The translations under genes were made by a program, and so were the position numbers. The notes beneath the pieces are model-generated. The model saw only the letters and a program-made list of their open reading frames with translations. It was not told where the DNA came from and did no database searches. Below, one piece after another: positions 47,750 through 56,530 of a stretch of DNA of 64,000 bases; within the stretch, counting starts at the first letter, position 1; each line of letters starts with the position of its first letter. The stretch lies in NCBI GenBank assembly GCA_016235775.1, contig JACRIU010000033.1:1-64000 (forward strand). Reading direction: 5' to 3'. Origin of the DNA: Hydrogenophilales bacterium. GTDB lineage: Bacteria > Pseudomonadota > Gammaproteobacteria > Burkholderiales > Thiobacteraceae.

Positions 47750-48116
47750 GGGGGCGACCTGGCTTCGACGTGGGTTGCGAAGCAGTGCAGTGCATACCGA
47801 GGACCAGTTACCTCGTAAATACATCTGGAAATTTATAGTTGCCAACGACGACAACTACGCTCTAGCCGCTTAATACCGGCTGGACTCTGCACCACTTCTC
47901 CCATGGGGTGGATCTGAGCAATCAGACGCAGAGTCATATACATGGGATCGTGTCGTGCAGGGTCGCTTTGCACGTTCGCTAAATCCAAGGCGACTCGCTT
48001 GAACTCAGCCTGTTCGGCCGGCGTAGTTCGGGTTAAAACCAAATGACCGGACTAAGTATGTAGATCTGTCTGTAGAGGACTTGCGGACGGGGGTTCGATC
48101 CCCCCCGCCTCCACCA
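47750..48116 (+). ncRNA. ssrA: Transfer-messenger RNA (tmRNA)
   Basis: The 5' GGGGGCG pairs with CGCCTCC-ACCA at the 3' end (one G-U), and GACCTGGCTTCGACGT matches the conserved tRNA-like 5' region. The 3' T-arm GGTTCGATCC is present. The tag frame at 47841-47873 encodes ANDDNYALAA and a TAA stop. tmRNA with SmpB rescues stalled ribosomes and tags the peptide for degradation. CCA is encoded. A strong hairpin follows immediately. Confidence 0.97.
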
Positions 48117-48120
48117 AACC

Positions 48121-48155
48121 AACGAAAACGCCGTCCTTGTGACGGCGTTTTCGTT
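48121..48155. terminator. Bidirectional terminator between ssrA and the FapA-like gene
   Basis: A perfect 15-bp stem (48121-48135 with 48141-48155) around a 5-base loop. The stem ends in GGCGTTTTCGTT, giving T-rich sequence on the plus strand and a matching run on the minus strand. It serves ssrA and probably the convergent gene ending at 48168. Confidence 0.88.
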
Positions 48156-48167
48156 TGCGTGGTTACA

Positions 48168-50180
48168 CTAACTGCCGCCTGTCTCCGGCTTCGTCTCCGA
48201 ATACACCCAGCCAAACTCGCCTGCCCCGCCGGAAAAAAGGCGCTCATGCGGCTCGCCCAAGTTGCGCAATTTAACCAGCAGCTCCTGCGGCGAACCGGTA
48301 AGCAAATCTTCGCCGAATTTGATGCGCATCGTGCGCACCACGGTTTCCCCGGTGATGGCCTCGATGTCGCAGCGAATTTCTTGCGCCCACGCCGTTTGCT
48401 GCTTTTCCATTTCCTGCAACTGCTGCTGCGCATGGCTGATGATCGCTTGTGCCGGCTTGCCCTGTTCAGTCAGTTGGCGTAGCTGTTGCAGTTGTGAAGT
48501 GAAACGGGAAGCCACTTTCTTGAAGCCGTCTTGTTGCGCCGGGCTGAGCTTGACTTCGCCGCGCGCGACTTTGGTCTGGAGCGTCAAGAAATGCGCGAAC
48601 TCAGGCTGCGCCTGCAGCGCTTCGATTTCTCGCCGCGATTTCAGCAGTCCTGCTTGGCTCTCGGCGATTTGTTTATTGAGTGCGGTGCGTTGTTCTTCAA
48701 AATCGGAAAGATCGGGAATGAATACCGAGACCACCGCTTCGACATCCTTGCGCGCGCCGGATTGGCCGATTTTCACCGCTTTGGCCGCGACGGCGCAGCC
48801 TTCCGCGATGCCGAGTTCCAATACCTCGGCCACGATCTGGCAGCGCACGGCATTTTCCACGATCACGTGTTTTCCCGAGATGGTGCATCCCTCTGCCGTG
48901 TGTAGGTGTATTTCGCCGCCAGGCGCTTCAACCAGCGTCGACGAGGCGCGCCCTTCCACCACGATCTTGCCTTGGGGGTTGCTCGCACGGCCGTTGGAGA
49001 AATTTTGCTTGAGCGTGATCGTGCCGCCATGCGAGATGAGGTTGCCATACACATCCGCGCAGAAGGTCATGTTCTTGCCTTCCACCGTGCGTTTTTCCTG
49101 CACCTCGCCATGTTCTTCGTAATCATCGCCGGTGAGGGAGAGGTTACCGGTGGTGCGCATGCTCACGCCTTCGTGGCTGACGATCTTATCCGTGATAGAC
49201 ACTTGGTTGGACGCGGTGTCGAGCGATAAGAATCCTTCCATGCTGGAGACGATATATTCGCCGTCCGAGCGCTGTTCTACCTGTGTACCGATTCCTGCCA
49301 GCGCCCTAAAATCAAAATCTTTGGGTAGCGCCGGCTCAACGATTTCGCCGGATATTTTTCTGCCTGGCTGGCCAAGCACGCGCGGTGTTTTTTTCAGGAG
49401 TGCGACATTCCGGGCGATCTGCGGATAGCGATTTTTAAATTGCCCAAGGTCGATGTGGCCGTTCGATAACTGCTTGGGCGAGTTGTCACGATGCAAGGCA
49501 TCGCTGATCTCCTTAATGCCCGCATCCTGCCCGGTTGTTGGCTCAATCCAGCGCGCTACCTCGATGGGTCCCAATTCGCCCTTGTCGATGACACGGCGCA
49601 CGGTTTTTTCATCTAATCCGGCACGCACACCCTGGCCCCATAAATGCGCGACGAATTCGTCGAAGACAAGCTTGGCTGGCACGGGCTGCGCGGGTGGCGC
49701 TGGGCTGGGCGTGTCCGCCTCGCCCTCCTCCAATTCAGTAAACACGGGTTCAAACAAGTACTCCGCGCTTTCGGCATCGCCTTTGATTTTGACGTTCTTG
49801 TACAAGGCACGGCGCGGCTCAGGAAAAGCAGCGACTCGATTCGATATTTTTAGCCACTCGACTTTGCTGGTGGCCGCGCCCGCATCCGGGTAAAGCAGCC
49901 GGCTAAACACGGCATAATCCAGACCGGAAAAACAAAAGCCTTCTGCGAACAGACCGTCCACAAACCGGGTGAACTGCGTATCGGCCGCCGCACGCACGGC
50001 ATCGACATAAAGGCCATCCGAACGTGTATTAAAAAATGAAGGGAAAACGATTTCGCTCGCCTTAGCCTCGGATTTTTCAGGCAATGGCTTCGCCACCTCG
50101 GATGCCGGCACGGCAGTAGGATCGCTGCCGGGCTCAAGCTGAGGCGCACTGGGTGCTTCGGTTATGTGCGATGTTTCCAT
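48168..50180 (-). CDS. FapA (DUF342) family protein
   Basis: A 670-residue soluble protein. After a variable N-terminal 250 residues comes a long beta-helix-like DUF342 region with repeated short strands such as GNLSLTGDDYEEHGEVQEKR, VYGNLISHGGTITLKQNF and VEGRASSTLVEAPGGEIHLH. A coiled-coil C-terminus follows (QRTALNKQIAESQAGLLKSR). FapA-like polymers are linked to motility or envelope functions, but the precise role is unknown. No ribosome site is obvious at the ATG, and a short upstream frame overlaps it. Confidence 0.88.
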   Translation of the reverse strand: METSHITEAPSAPQLEPGSDPTAVPASEVAKPLPEKSEAKASEIVFPSFFNTRSDGLYVDAVRAAADTQFTRFVDGLFAEGFCFSGLDYAVFSRLLYPDAGAATSKVEWLKISNRVAAFPEPRRALYKNVKIKGDAESAEYLFEPVFTELEEGEADTPSPAPPAQPVPAKLVFDEFVAHLWGQGVRAGLDEKTVRRVIDKGELGPIEVARWIEPTTGQDAGIKEISDALHRDNSPKQLSNGHIDLGQFKNRYPQIARNVALLKKTPRVLGQPGRKISGEIVEPALPKDFDFRALAGIGTQVEQRSDGEYIVSSMEGFLSLDTASNQVSITDKIVSHEGVSMRTTGNLSLTGDDYEEHGEVQEKRTVEGKNMTFCADVYGNLISHGGTITLKQNFSNGRASNPQGKIVVEGRASSTLVEAPGGEIHLHTAEGCTISGKHVIVENAVRCQIVAEVLELGIAEGCAVAAKAVKIGQSGARKDVEAVVSVFIPDLSDFEEQRTALNKQIAESQAGLLKSRREIEALQAQPEFAHFLTLQTKVARGEVKLSPAQQDGFKKVASRFTSQLQQLRQLTEQGKPAQAIISHAQQQLQEMEKQQTAWAQEIRCDIEAITGETVVRTMRIKFGEDLLTGSPQELLVKLRNLGEPHERLFSGGAGEFGWVYSETKPETGGS

Positions 50181-50301
50181 TTCTGCGCGGGATATCCCGA
50201 CCTCGATAACGCGTGTGCATTAGGGTTTTAGCGTCAAACACAGGGCCATCTTGAGCGCTATTCCCCCCGGATTTAGCACTGCTCATCGGCTGTACTGACA
50301 T
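50134..50301 (-). CDS. Possible small upstream ORF overlapping the FapA-like start
   Basis: A 55-codon frame starting MSVQPMSSAKSGGNSAQDGP behind a strong GGGAGG (minus strand, 50308-50313). It ends 47 bases inside the FapA-like gene in another frame. The later part is basic and may be read by chance. It could couple translation to the downstream gene, whose own ribosome site is poor. Confidence 0.3.
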   Translation of the reverse strand: MSVQPMSSAKSGGNSAQDGPVFDAKTLMHTRYRGRDIPRRNGNIAHNRSTQCASA

Positions 50302-50588
50302 CCATAACCTCCCAAACGCAATTTCCCTAATACCCGATTAAGCATTCTGGCGGAAAGGGCGGAAATTCCGCTCCGCGAAAAAGACCGGCCGTTCACTTTT
50401 TTCAATCAAAACGGCTGGCGACCCTAAGCTTCATGCCTTAATAGCCGTTACAATTAGCAGGACTGTTCTATATCAAGGCGCCAATAACAAATCCCTTTAA
50501 GATGAGTAAGCTATGCGCGCTTGAGTACTGGCCCCGGGTATTTCAGCCAACTCATCGCTAACAGCAAAATCAACCCAGAGACAAGCAC
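50181..50588. other. Intergenic region between FapA-like and GGDEF-EAL genes
   Basis: Divergent promoter space of about 400 bases. Apart from the small frame at 50134-50301 and its GGGAGG site, I see no repeat, RNA motif or clear promoter that I would defend. I looked for a cyclic-di-GMP riboswitch pattern before the GGDEF gene and did not find one. Confidence 0.5.
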
Positions 50589-52262
50589 ATGGCGCGCACT
50601 TCCCAAACCCTTTCCAGCAATGTGAGCTTGCTCAAATCCAAGGCAAGCAAACACGCCATTTTCGGCGTGATCATCGCGCTCGCGGCGATCGGCCTCGCCA
50701 CGCTGGGCGTGGCCTTTATGAACGGCAGTGAAATCGGCTTCGATGCCGTGATCCGGGCGCAGAAGGAAAACCCCGCCCTCTGGTTGCTGGATGCGATGCC
50801 GTTTATATTCGCGTTCTGGGGTCAGTATGTCAGTTCGATCATGGCCTATGAAGCCAGCGCCATGGTCATCGACCAGACCAGCGAGTTGCGCACCCAGACC
50901 ACGATTCTGGAACAGCAAGCGATGCGCAGCGCCACTTACGATGCGCTGACCGAACTGCCCAACCGCATCCTGCTGCGGGATCGCCTGGAGCAAGCCATTC
51001 TTTCCGCTTCGAAAAAGAAGCGCCGTCTCGCCGTCATGATCATGGATCTGGATCGCTTCAAGGAAATCAACGATACCCTCGGCCACTACAATGGCGACCG
51101 CTTGCTAAAGCAAGTGGCGACGCGCCTCCAAGGCGTGATTCAAGAGCCGGCCAGCGTGGCGCGGCTCGGCGGCGACGAATTCGCCATTTTGCTTCCCCGC
51201 ATTTCGGAAGTGAAGGAAGTCGGCAGCATCGTCGGCAAAATCCACAAAGCGCTGCAATCCCCATTCATGCTGGATACGCTCAAGCTCGATATCCAGGCCA
51301 GTATCGGGGCGGCGATATTTCCCGAACATGGCGCCGACGCCGACACCCTATTGCAGCGTGCGGATGTCGCCATGTATGTCGCGAAGAAAAATCAAAGCGG
51401 TTTCGTGGTGTATGCCTCCAAGTACGATGAGCACAGCCCGCACCGGCTCACGCTCATGGGCGAGTTGCGGCATGCGATCGAGAACGGCCATCTCGTGCTG
51501 CATTTTCAGCCCAAGGTCAATGTCAAAAGCAACGTCGTCGAAGGCGTGGAAGCCTTGGTGCGTTGGCAACACGAGCAGCATGGGCTCATGCCGCCGGACG
51601 AATTCATTCCCCTTGCCGAGCGCACGGGCCTGATCAAGCCCCTCACGCACTGGGTATTGCGGCAGAGCCTGAAACAGTGCGCGGCTTGGCGGCTGGCCGG
51701 GCTCAATCTTTGCGTGGCGGTCAATCTCTCGGCACAAGGCCTGATGGACATGGAATTGCCGGATACCGTGGCCGGGCTGCTCGCTGCAAACGATGTCCCC
51801 GCTGACCGCCTGATTCTGGAAATCACGGAAAGCACCATCATGCTGGACAAAGACCGCGCGCTGCAGATTCTCACGCGTCTTGCCGACATGGGCGTGCGCC
51901 TATCCATCGATGATTTCGGCACCGGCTATTCATCGCTGGCCTATCTCTCCAAAATGCCGGTGAAGGAAATCAAGATCGACAAGTCGTTCGTGATGGATAT
52001 GGAAAACAATAAGAGCAATTCGGTCATTGTCCACGCCACCATCGAATTGGGCCACAACCTCGGCCTCGAAGTGGTGGGGGAAGGGGTGGAAAATGCCGGG
52101 GTGCTGGGCATACTCGATCGCCTGAACTGCGATTCCGTGCAAGGCTATCATCTGCTCAGGCCGATGGCCGGAGCGGCTTTCGACGACTGGATGCAACAGG
52201 CAAAAGAAAAGGGCGAAATCCGGGTCGAAGCCGGCAATATTTGCTTAACCCCTTCCGCCTGA
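50589..52262 (+). CDS. Membrane GGDEF-EAL cyclic-di-GMP enzyme
   Basis: A 557-residue protein. Two membrane segments (about 22-43 and 64-88) enclose a short periplasmic loop. A GGDEF domain follows with intact GGDEF (194-198) and no RxxD product-inhibition site ahead of it. The EAL domain is complete: EGVEALVRW (EAL 321-323), NLSAQGL, LEITEST, IDDFGTGYSSLAYL and EIKIDKSFV. Both synthesis and breakdown of cyclic-di-GMP are possible; which dominates cannot be told. There is no recognisable sensor domain. Confidence 0.93.
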   Translation: MARTSQTLSSNVSLLKSKASKHAIFGVIIALAAIGLATLGVAFMNGSEIGFDAVIRAQKENPALWLLDAMPFIFAFWGQYVSSIMAYEASAMVIDQTSELRTQTTILEQQAMRSATYDALTELPNRILLRDRLEQAILSASKKKRRLAVMIMDLDRFKEINDTLGHYNGDRLLKQVATRLQGVIQEPASVARLGGDEFAILLPRISEVKEVGSIVGKIHKALQSPFMLDTLKLDIQASIGAAIFPEHGADADTLLQRADVAMYVAKKNQSGFVVYASKYDEHSPHRLTLMGELRHAIENGHLVLHFQPKVNVKSNVVEGVEALVRWQHEQHGLMPPDEFIPLAERTGLIKPLTHWVLRQSLKQCAAWRLAGLNLCVAVNLSAQGLMDMELPDTVAGLLAANDVPADRLILEITESTIMLDKDRALQILTRLADMGVRLSIDDFGTGYSSLAYLSKMPVKEIKIDKSFVMDMENNKSNSVIVHATIELGHNLGLEVVGEGVENAGVLGILDRLNCDSVQGYHLLRPMAGAAFDDWMQQAKEKGEIRVEAGNICLTPSA

Positions 52263-52348
52263 TCTGACAGTGTTCTGCCAAACAAAAACCTGAGGCTAGA
52301 CACTTAAATCAAACCGATTTGCCGGCAAGGATGCCGGCGCTACACTAG

Positions 52349-52368
52349 GGGCGAGGCATGCCTCGCCC
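52349..52368. repeat. Dispersed 20-bp palindrome, second copy
   Basis: A perfect copy of the 20-mer also found at 8265-8284, preceded by GCCGGCAAGGATGCCGGC (52321-52338), itself a small hairpin. It lies between the GGDEF-EAL gene and the convergent prfC gene. Confidence 0.8.
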
Positions 52369-52432
52369 GCACGAATATCCGGGCGAGCCACCTCCCACGC
52401 CGCATGCGGTGCTTTTCCCCGGCCTAGCCGCC

Positions 52433-54106
52433 TCAAGTCTCCAAGCGCTGCCCATGCTCGCGCGTGTTATGGAAGCGCACTTTAGGCCAGCGCTCCATGG
52501 TCAAGCTGAGATTCACGTTGGTATCCGCCAGATACACCAGATTGCCATCGACGTCACGGGCCAAGCGCATTTGATTGGCGCGCACAAACTCATTCAGATG
52601 CGCCGCATCGTCACAAGTCACCCAGCGCGCGGTGTGAATGCCGGCGCGTTCGAACACGGCATCGACGCCGTATTCCGATTGCAACCGGTGCTCCACCACT
52701 TCGAACTGCAATTGACCCACCGCACCCAGCAACACCATGCTGCCCGCCAGCGGGGTGAAGACTTGAATCGCGCCTTCTTCGCCCAGCTCGATCAGGCCCT
52801 TGTTCAATTGCTTGGCGCGCAGCGGGTCGCGCAAATGCGCGCGGCTGAATAGCTCGGGCGCGAAATACGGAATGCCCTTGAAAGTGAGCGCTTCGCCTTC
52901 GCTCAATACATCGCCGATTTGCAGTTGACCGTGATTGTGGATGCCGATGATGTCGCCGGCGTAGGCTTCTTCCATGCGCGAGCGCTCGTTGGCCATGAAG
53001 GTCACGGCGTTGGCGATTTTCATCTCGCGCCCGAGGCGGCCGTGGCGCGCCTTCATTCCCGGCCGGTATTGGCCGGAGCACACGCGCAGAAATGCGATGC
53101 GGTCGCGGTGCTGCGGGTCCATATTCGCTTGGATTTTGAACACGAAGCCGGTGAACGCGGACTCGCTCGGATCGACCAGCCTTGTCGCGCCATTCGCCAG
53201 AACCGCATCGCGCGGCTGCGGCGGCGGCGCCCAATCCACCAGCGCGCGCAGCACTTCGCGCACGCCGAAATTATTGATACCGGAGCCGAAAAAAACCGGC
53301 GATTGCTGGCCCTTGAGAAAATCTTCCAAGGAAAAGACCGCTCCCGCGCCGCGCACCAACTCCATCTCTTCGCGCATGCGCGCCATTTCAATCTCATGCG
53401 TTTTATTCAAGCTATCGATCTCGGCGCCGCGCAGCACTGCTACCTCTTGCTCGGCACTTTCCTTACCCGGCGCGAAACGCATCACTTCATCATTCAGCAA
53501 GTGGTACACGCCGGCAAAACGCTTGCCCATGCCGATGGGCCAAGTCACCGGCGCACAATGAATCTTCAGCACCGATTCGATCTCATCCAGCAACTCGATC
53601 GGGTCGCGTACTTCACGGTCCATCTTGTTGATGAAAGTGATGATCGGCGTATTGCGCAGGCGGCACACTTCGAGCAGCTTGATGGTCTGCTCCTCCACGC
53701 CCTTGGCCGCATCCACCACCATCACCGCCGCATCCACGGCGGTCAGCACGCGGTAGGTGTCTTCGGAGAAATCTTTATGGCCCGGCGTGTCGAGCAGGTT
53801 GATCACGCAATCATCAAAGCCGAACTGCATCACCGAGCTGGCCACCGAAATGCCGCGCTGCTTTTCCACCTCCAGCCAATCCGAAGTAGCGTAGCGCCCG
53901 CTCTTGCGCGCCTTGACCGTGCCCGCCATCTGGATCGCGCCGCCGAACAGCAAGAGCTTTTCCGTCAGCGTGGTTTTACCGGCATCGGGGTGGGAGATGA
54001 TGGCGAACGTGCGCCGCTTCGAAGCATTGCGCGCCAAGCGCGCGGTCGCTTGCGCCGCATCCGCGACCGGCGTTTCATTCAGTTCTAAATTCGTTGCGTC
54101 AGACAC
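52433..54106 (-). CDS. prfC: Peptide chain release factor 3
   Basis: A 557-residue translational GTPase that recycles RF1/RF2. It has G1 [19 protein letters not shown], the [12 protein letters not shown] switch, [14 protein letters not shown] and [16 protein letters not shown]. The C-terminal domains include [23 protein letters not shown] choose GTG at 54106 as start because AAGGA lies 7 bases ahead; an ATG 15 codons upstream has no such site. Monocistronic and divergent from crcB. Confidence 0.95.
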   Translation of the reverse strand: MSDATNLELNETPVADAAQATARLARNASKRRTFAIISHPDAGKTTLTEKLLLFGGAIQMAGTVKARKSGRYATSDWLEVEKQRGISVASSVMQFGFDDCVINLLDTPGHKDFSEDTYRVLTAVDAAVMVVDAAKGVEEQTIKLLEVCRLRNTPIITFINKMDREVRDPIELLDEIESVLKIHCAPVTWPIGMGKRFAGVYHLLNDEVMRFAPGKESAEQEVAVLRGAEIDSLNKTHEIEMARMREEMELVRGAGAVFSLEDFLKGQQSPVFFGSGINNFGVREVLRALVDWAPPPQPRDAVLANGATRLVDPSESAFTGFVFKIQANMDPQHRDRIAFLRVCSGQYRPGMKARHGRLGREMKIANAVTFMANERSRMEEAYAGDIIGIHNHGQLQIGDVLSEGEALTFKGIPYFAPELFSRAHLRDPLRAKQLNKGLIELGEEGAIQVFTPLAGSMVLLGAVGQLQFEVVEHRLQSEYGVDAVFERAGIHTARWVTCDDAAHLNEFVRANQMRLARDVDGNLVYLADTNVNLSLTMERWPKVRFHNTREHGQRLET

Positions 54107-54217
54107 ACTGCTTTCCTTCGATTCATTCCAAAATGCCCTGCTAAACCCCATGCAAAGACAGGCGGGCCAAGCGGCGAGCCGCGATTATAGCCTCGCGCCC
54201 CCTGCTTAGCGAATCAA

Positions 54218-54237
54218 GGCCGCGCCGCGGCCGTTTT
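54218..54237 (+). terminator. GC-rich hairpin with T-run upstream of crcB
   Basis: GGCCGCGCCGCGGCC followed by GTTTT, in the divergent prfC/crcB interval. It is terminator-like, but no plus-strand gene ends before it. It might be a leader element of crcB or incidental. Confidence 0.3.
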
Positions 54238-54326
54238 CCCATTTTCAGCAGCCGATTGATTCGTGAGACAATTTAACGCAAAGGGCGCACACGCCCAGCC
54301 CCAGACAGAAGACACTGGACCAGAAC

Positions 54327-54707
54327 ATGTGGAAATCTATTCTCGCAATTTCGCTCGGCGCCGCCCTCGGTGCTTTATTACGTTGGGTGCTTGGCGCAAA
54401 ACTCAATAGCCTCTTCCCCGCCATCCCCCCCGGCACGCTCGCCGCCAACCTGATCGGCGCTTATGTCGTCGGCTTGGCCATCGCTTTTTTCGCCACGTAT
54501 ACCGCACTCGCGCCGGAGTGGCGGCTGCTGGTGATCACCGGTTTTTGCGGCGGGCTCACGACCTTTTCCACCTTTTCCGCCGAACTGATTCCGCTGCTGC
54601 AACAGGGACGCTTGAGCTGGGCGCTCGGCGCGGTCGCGCTGCATGTGATGGGTTCGATACTAATGACGTTCGCGGGCATCGCGACTATCGCTTGGGCGCG
54701 CGGTTGA
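54327..54707 (+). CDS. crcB: Fluoride channel CrcB/Fluc
   Basis: A 126-residue membrane protein with four hydrophobic segments. It has [13 protein letters not shown] at the N-terminus, the pore motif [14 protein letters not shown] and [16 protein letters not shown] (Phe and Thr/Ser track plus Na-site glycine region). Dual-topology dimers export fluoride. A DUF190 gene, a frequent companion of crcB, lies two genes downstream, with a Fic gene in between. Confidence 0.94.
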   Translation: MWKSILAISLGAALGALLRWVLGAKLNSLFPAIPPGTLAANLIGAYVVGLAIAFFATYTALAPEWRLLVITGFCGGLTTFSTFSAELIPLLQQGRLSWALGAVALHVMGSILMTFAGIATIAWARG

Positions 54708-54759
54708 TGTTCTCCATCTCGCAAGATCCCTTTGCATTCAGCAGCAACGGCGATGCTTC

Positions 54760-55764
54760 ATGAGCAAACCCTATACCCCGCCCTACAGCCTCACCACCGC
54801 CATCGTCTCTCTGGTTGCCCAGATCGGCGAGGCAGTCGGGCGTCTTTCTGCGCTTGAAGCCGCCACAACGTCGCTGCGGCTACGACGTATCAATCGCATT
54901 CGTACTATTCAAGGATCGCTGGCGATCGAAGGCAACACTCTCAGCGAAGCGCAGATCACCGCCATCCTCGAAGGCAAGCGTGTTATCGCCCCGCCACGCG
55001 AGATTCAGGAAGCGCGCAACGCCATCAAAGCCTACGAACGCTTTACCCAGTGGCAACCTTCTGCAGAAAAAGATTTGCTGGCAGCACACAACATCCTCAT
55101 GAGCGGATTGCTCGACGCCCCTGGACAATACCGTAGCGGTGGGGTCGGCGTCATGGCAGGCGCAGAAGTCATACACATGGCCCCGCCCGCCAAACGGGTT
55201 CCGCCACTCATGCGCGACCTGCTGCACTGGCTGAAAACTACGAGCGAACACCCACTCATCGCCAGCTCGGTGTTTCACTACGAATTCGAGTTCATCCACC
55301 CCTTCGAGGACGGCAACGGCCGCATGGGACGGCTCTGGCAGACCTTAATCCTCAGCCAATGGAACCCGCTCTTAGCCCACATCCCCGTGGAAACGCTTAT
55401 CCACGAACACCAGCAGGAATACTACGCCGCACTCAACCGCAGCACCCAACACGGCGACTCGGCGGCATTTATCGAGTTCATGCTGCGCATGATCCTCGAC
55501 GCGACACCAAGGGCCCAGTCGGGGGCCCAGTCGGGGGCCCAGTCAGAGTCGATACTGCATGCGCTGGCATCGGCGCCACTCTCGGCCAATGAACTCATCG
55601 CCCACCTCAAGCTAAGGAGCAAGACCGGCGCATTCAAACGCATCATGAAAGAATTGCTGGACAATGGGCTCATTGCCTATACCTTTCCCGACAAACCCAG
55701 CAGCCGCCTGCAGAAATACCGCCTGACCAGAAAGGGCCAGTCTCGGCTGACGCCAGCCAACTAA
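54760..55764 (+). CDS. Fic-family protein with N-terminal inhibitory motif and winged-helix tail
   Basis: A 334-residue Fic protein. The catalytic motif HPFEDGNGRMGR (from H180) is complete, which in most members gives AMP transfer to target hydroxyls. The N-terminal SLAIEG (53-58) matches the [S/T]xxxE[G/N] self-inhibitory helix, making it class II. A C-terminal winged helix (about 260-334) follows a GAQS repeat linker. It is inserted between crcB and the DUF190 gene. The target is unknown. Confidence 0.92.
   Translation: MSKPYTPPYSLTTAIVSLVAQIGEAVGRLSALEAATTSLRLRRINRIRTIQGSLAIEGNTLSEAQITAILEGKRVIAPPREIQEARNAIKAYERFTQWQPSAEKDLLAAHNILMSGLLDAPGQYRSGGVGVMAGAEVIHMAPPAKRVPPLMRDLLHWLKTTSEHPLIASSVFHYEFEFIHPFEDGNGRMGRLWQTLILSQWNPLLAHIPVETLIHEHQQEYYAALNRSTQHGDSAAFIEFMLRMILDATPRAQSGAQSGAQSESILHALASAPLSANELIAHLKLRSKTGAFKRIMKELLDNGLIAYTFPDKPSSRLQKYRLTRKGQSRLTPAN
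55511..55546 (+). repeat. Three tandem 12-bp units inside the Fic gene
   Basis: GGGCCCAGTCGG occurs twice and then GGGCCCAGTCAG once, in frame, encoding AQSG AQSG AQSE between the Fic core and the winged helix. Gain or loss of units would keep the frame and change linker length. Confidence 0.9.
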
Positions 55765-55777
55765 AGGAGGAGACATC

Positions 55778-56122
55778 ATGCAAGGCGCTTTGCTCAGATT
55801 CTACGTGCATGAAAACCAGCGGCACCAAGGCCGCCTGTTGTGGGAGTGGCTGCTGGAACAAGCCAACCAACACGGCATCCACGGCGGATCAGCATTTCGC
55901 GCCATGGCGGGTTTCGGGCGGCATCATGTGCTGCACGAGAGCACTTTCTTCGAGCTAGCCGGCTCGCTCACGGTGGAAGTGGAATTCATCGTGACCGAAG
56001 CCGAATCGCAGCAATTGATCGATCTGGTGCAACAGGAAAAAATCCGCGTCTTTTATGCCTACATCCCGGCGCAGTTCGGCGTGATCAACCCGGATGTGAA
56101 CGATCAGGGCGCAGGCGAATAG
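55778..56122 (+). CDS. DUF190 family protein
   Basis: A 114-residue PII-like protein with LLRFYVHENQRHQGRLLWEWLL at the N-terminus, GGSAFRAMAGFGRHHVLH in the centre and VEVEFIVTEAESQQLIDLVQ. DUF190 genes often accompany crcB and may regulate fluoride or ion export. AAAGGAGGAG precedes the ATG. The Fic gene separates it from crcB here. Confidence 0.9.
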   Translation: MQGALLRFYVHENQRHQGRLLWEWLLEQANQHGIHGGSAFRAMAGFGRHHVLHESTFFELAGSLTVEVEFIVTEAESQQLIDLVQQEKIRVFYAYIPAQFGVINPDVNDQGAGE

Positions 56123-56164
56123 TACGCGCCGAATTACGCCAGATAAAAAATTAAACCAACAACA

Positions 56165-56491
56165 ATGTCGACTAATTTAAAGGGAGCAAGCACATGCCCC
56201 AGGGAATGTCGAAAAAAAATGTCCCTTGCTTTGAGAAAGCCTTGGAGTAATTCTCGTGGTAATGCAGCGCTTACCTTTTTGGCTGTCGTTCTGGTGTTGG
56301 GTGTGATGATTGGATCAATCTATTACCCATTCCCAAACGGGCAATCAATGACTGTAACGGGGTTCATTCAACTGTGGCTTCGTGAAGTCATCACTCTCGC
56401 GATTATAGTTGTTGTATTCATCATTGTTGGTTTTTCTTGGCTGCGACGGCTTTTAAAGCAACGCCACCGTGAAGAGCACAATGCCCCCTAA
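56165..56491 (+). CDS. Unassigned two-helix membrane protein, start disturbed by an A8 tract
   Basis: Two hydrophobic segments (about residues 37-54 and 73-93) with a basic C-terminus (RRLLKQRHREEH). No family is recognised. The in-frame ATG at 56165 lacks a ribosome site. A better start at 56194 (behind AAGGGAGC) is in another frame, and the eight-A run at 56212-56219 separates them. With seven A residues that start would enter the membrane-protein frame. Confidence 0.5.
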   Translation: MSTNLKGASTCPRECRKKMSLALRKPWSNSRGNAALTFLAVVLVLGVMIGSIYYPFPNGQSMTVTGFIQLWLREVITLAIIVVVFIIVGFSWLRRLLKQRHREEHNAP

Positions 56492-56530
56492 CATCGCTCC
56501 GGCGCCCCCTTACCTTAAACATTAAAGATC

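Noticed and set aside
41241-50275. Shared 15-mer TTCCCCCCGGATTTA at about 41243 and 50261
   Set aside because: A 15-base match between two places in 64 kb is about what chance gives, and the contexts differ.
50400-50588. Possible cyclic-di-GMP riboswitch before the GGDEF-EAL gene
   Set aside because: I could not find the conserved GEMM core or a paired tetraloop-receptor arrangement.
54238-54326. Possible fluoride riboswitch before crcB
   Set aside because: The leader has a small GGGCG/CGCCC hairpin but not the conserved fluoride-aptamer pattern I know; only a distal GC hairpin was kept, at low confidence.
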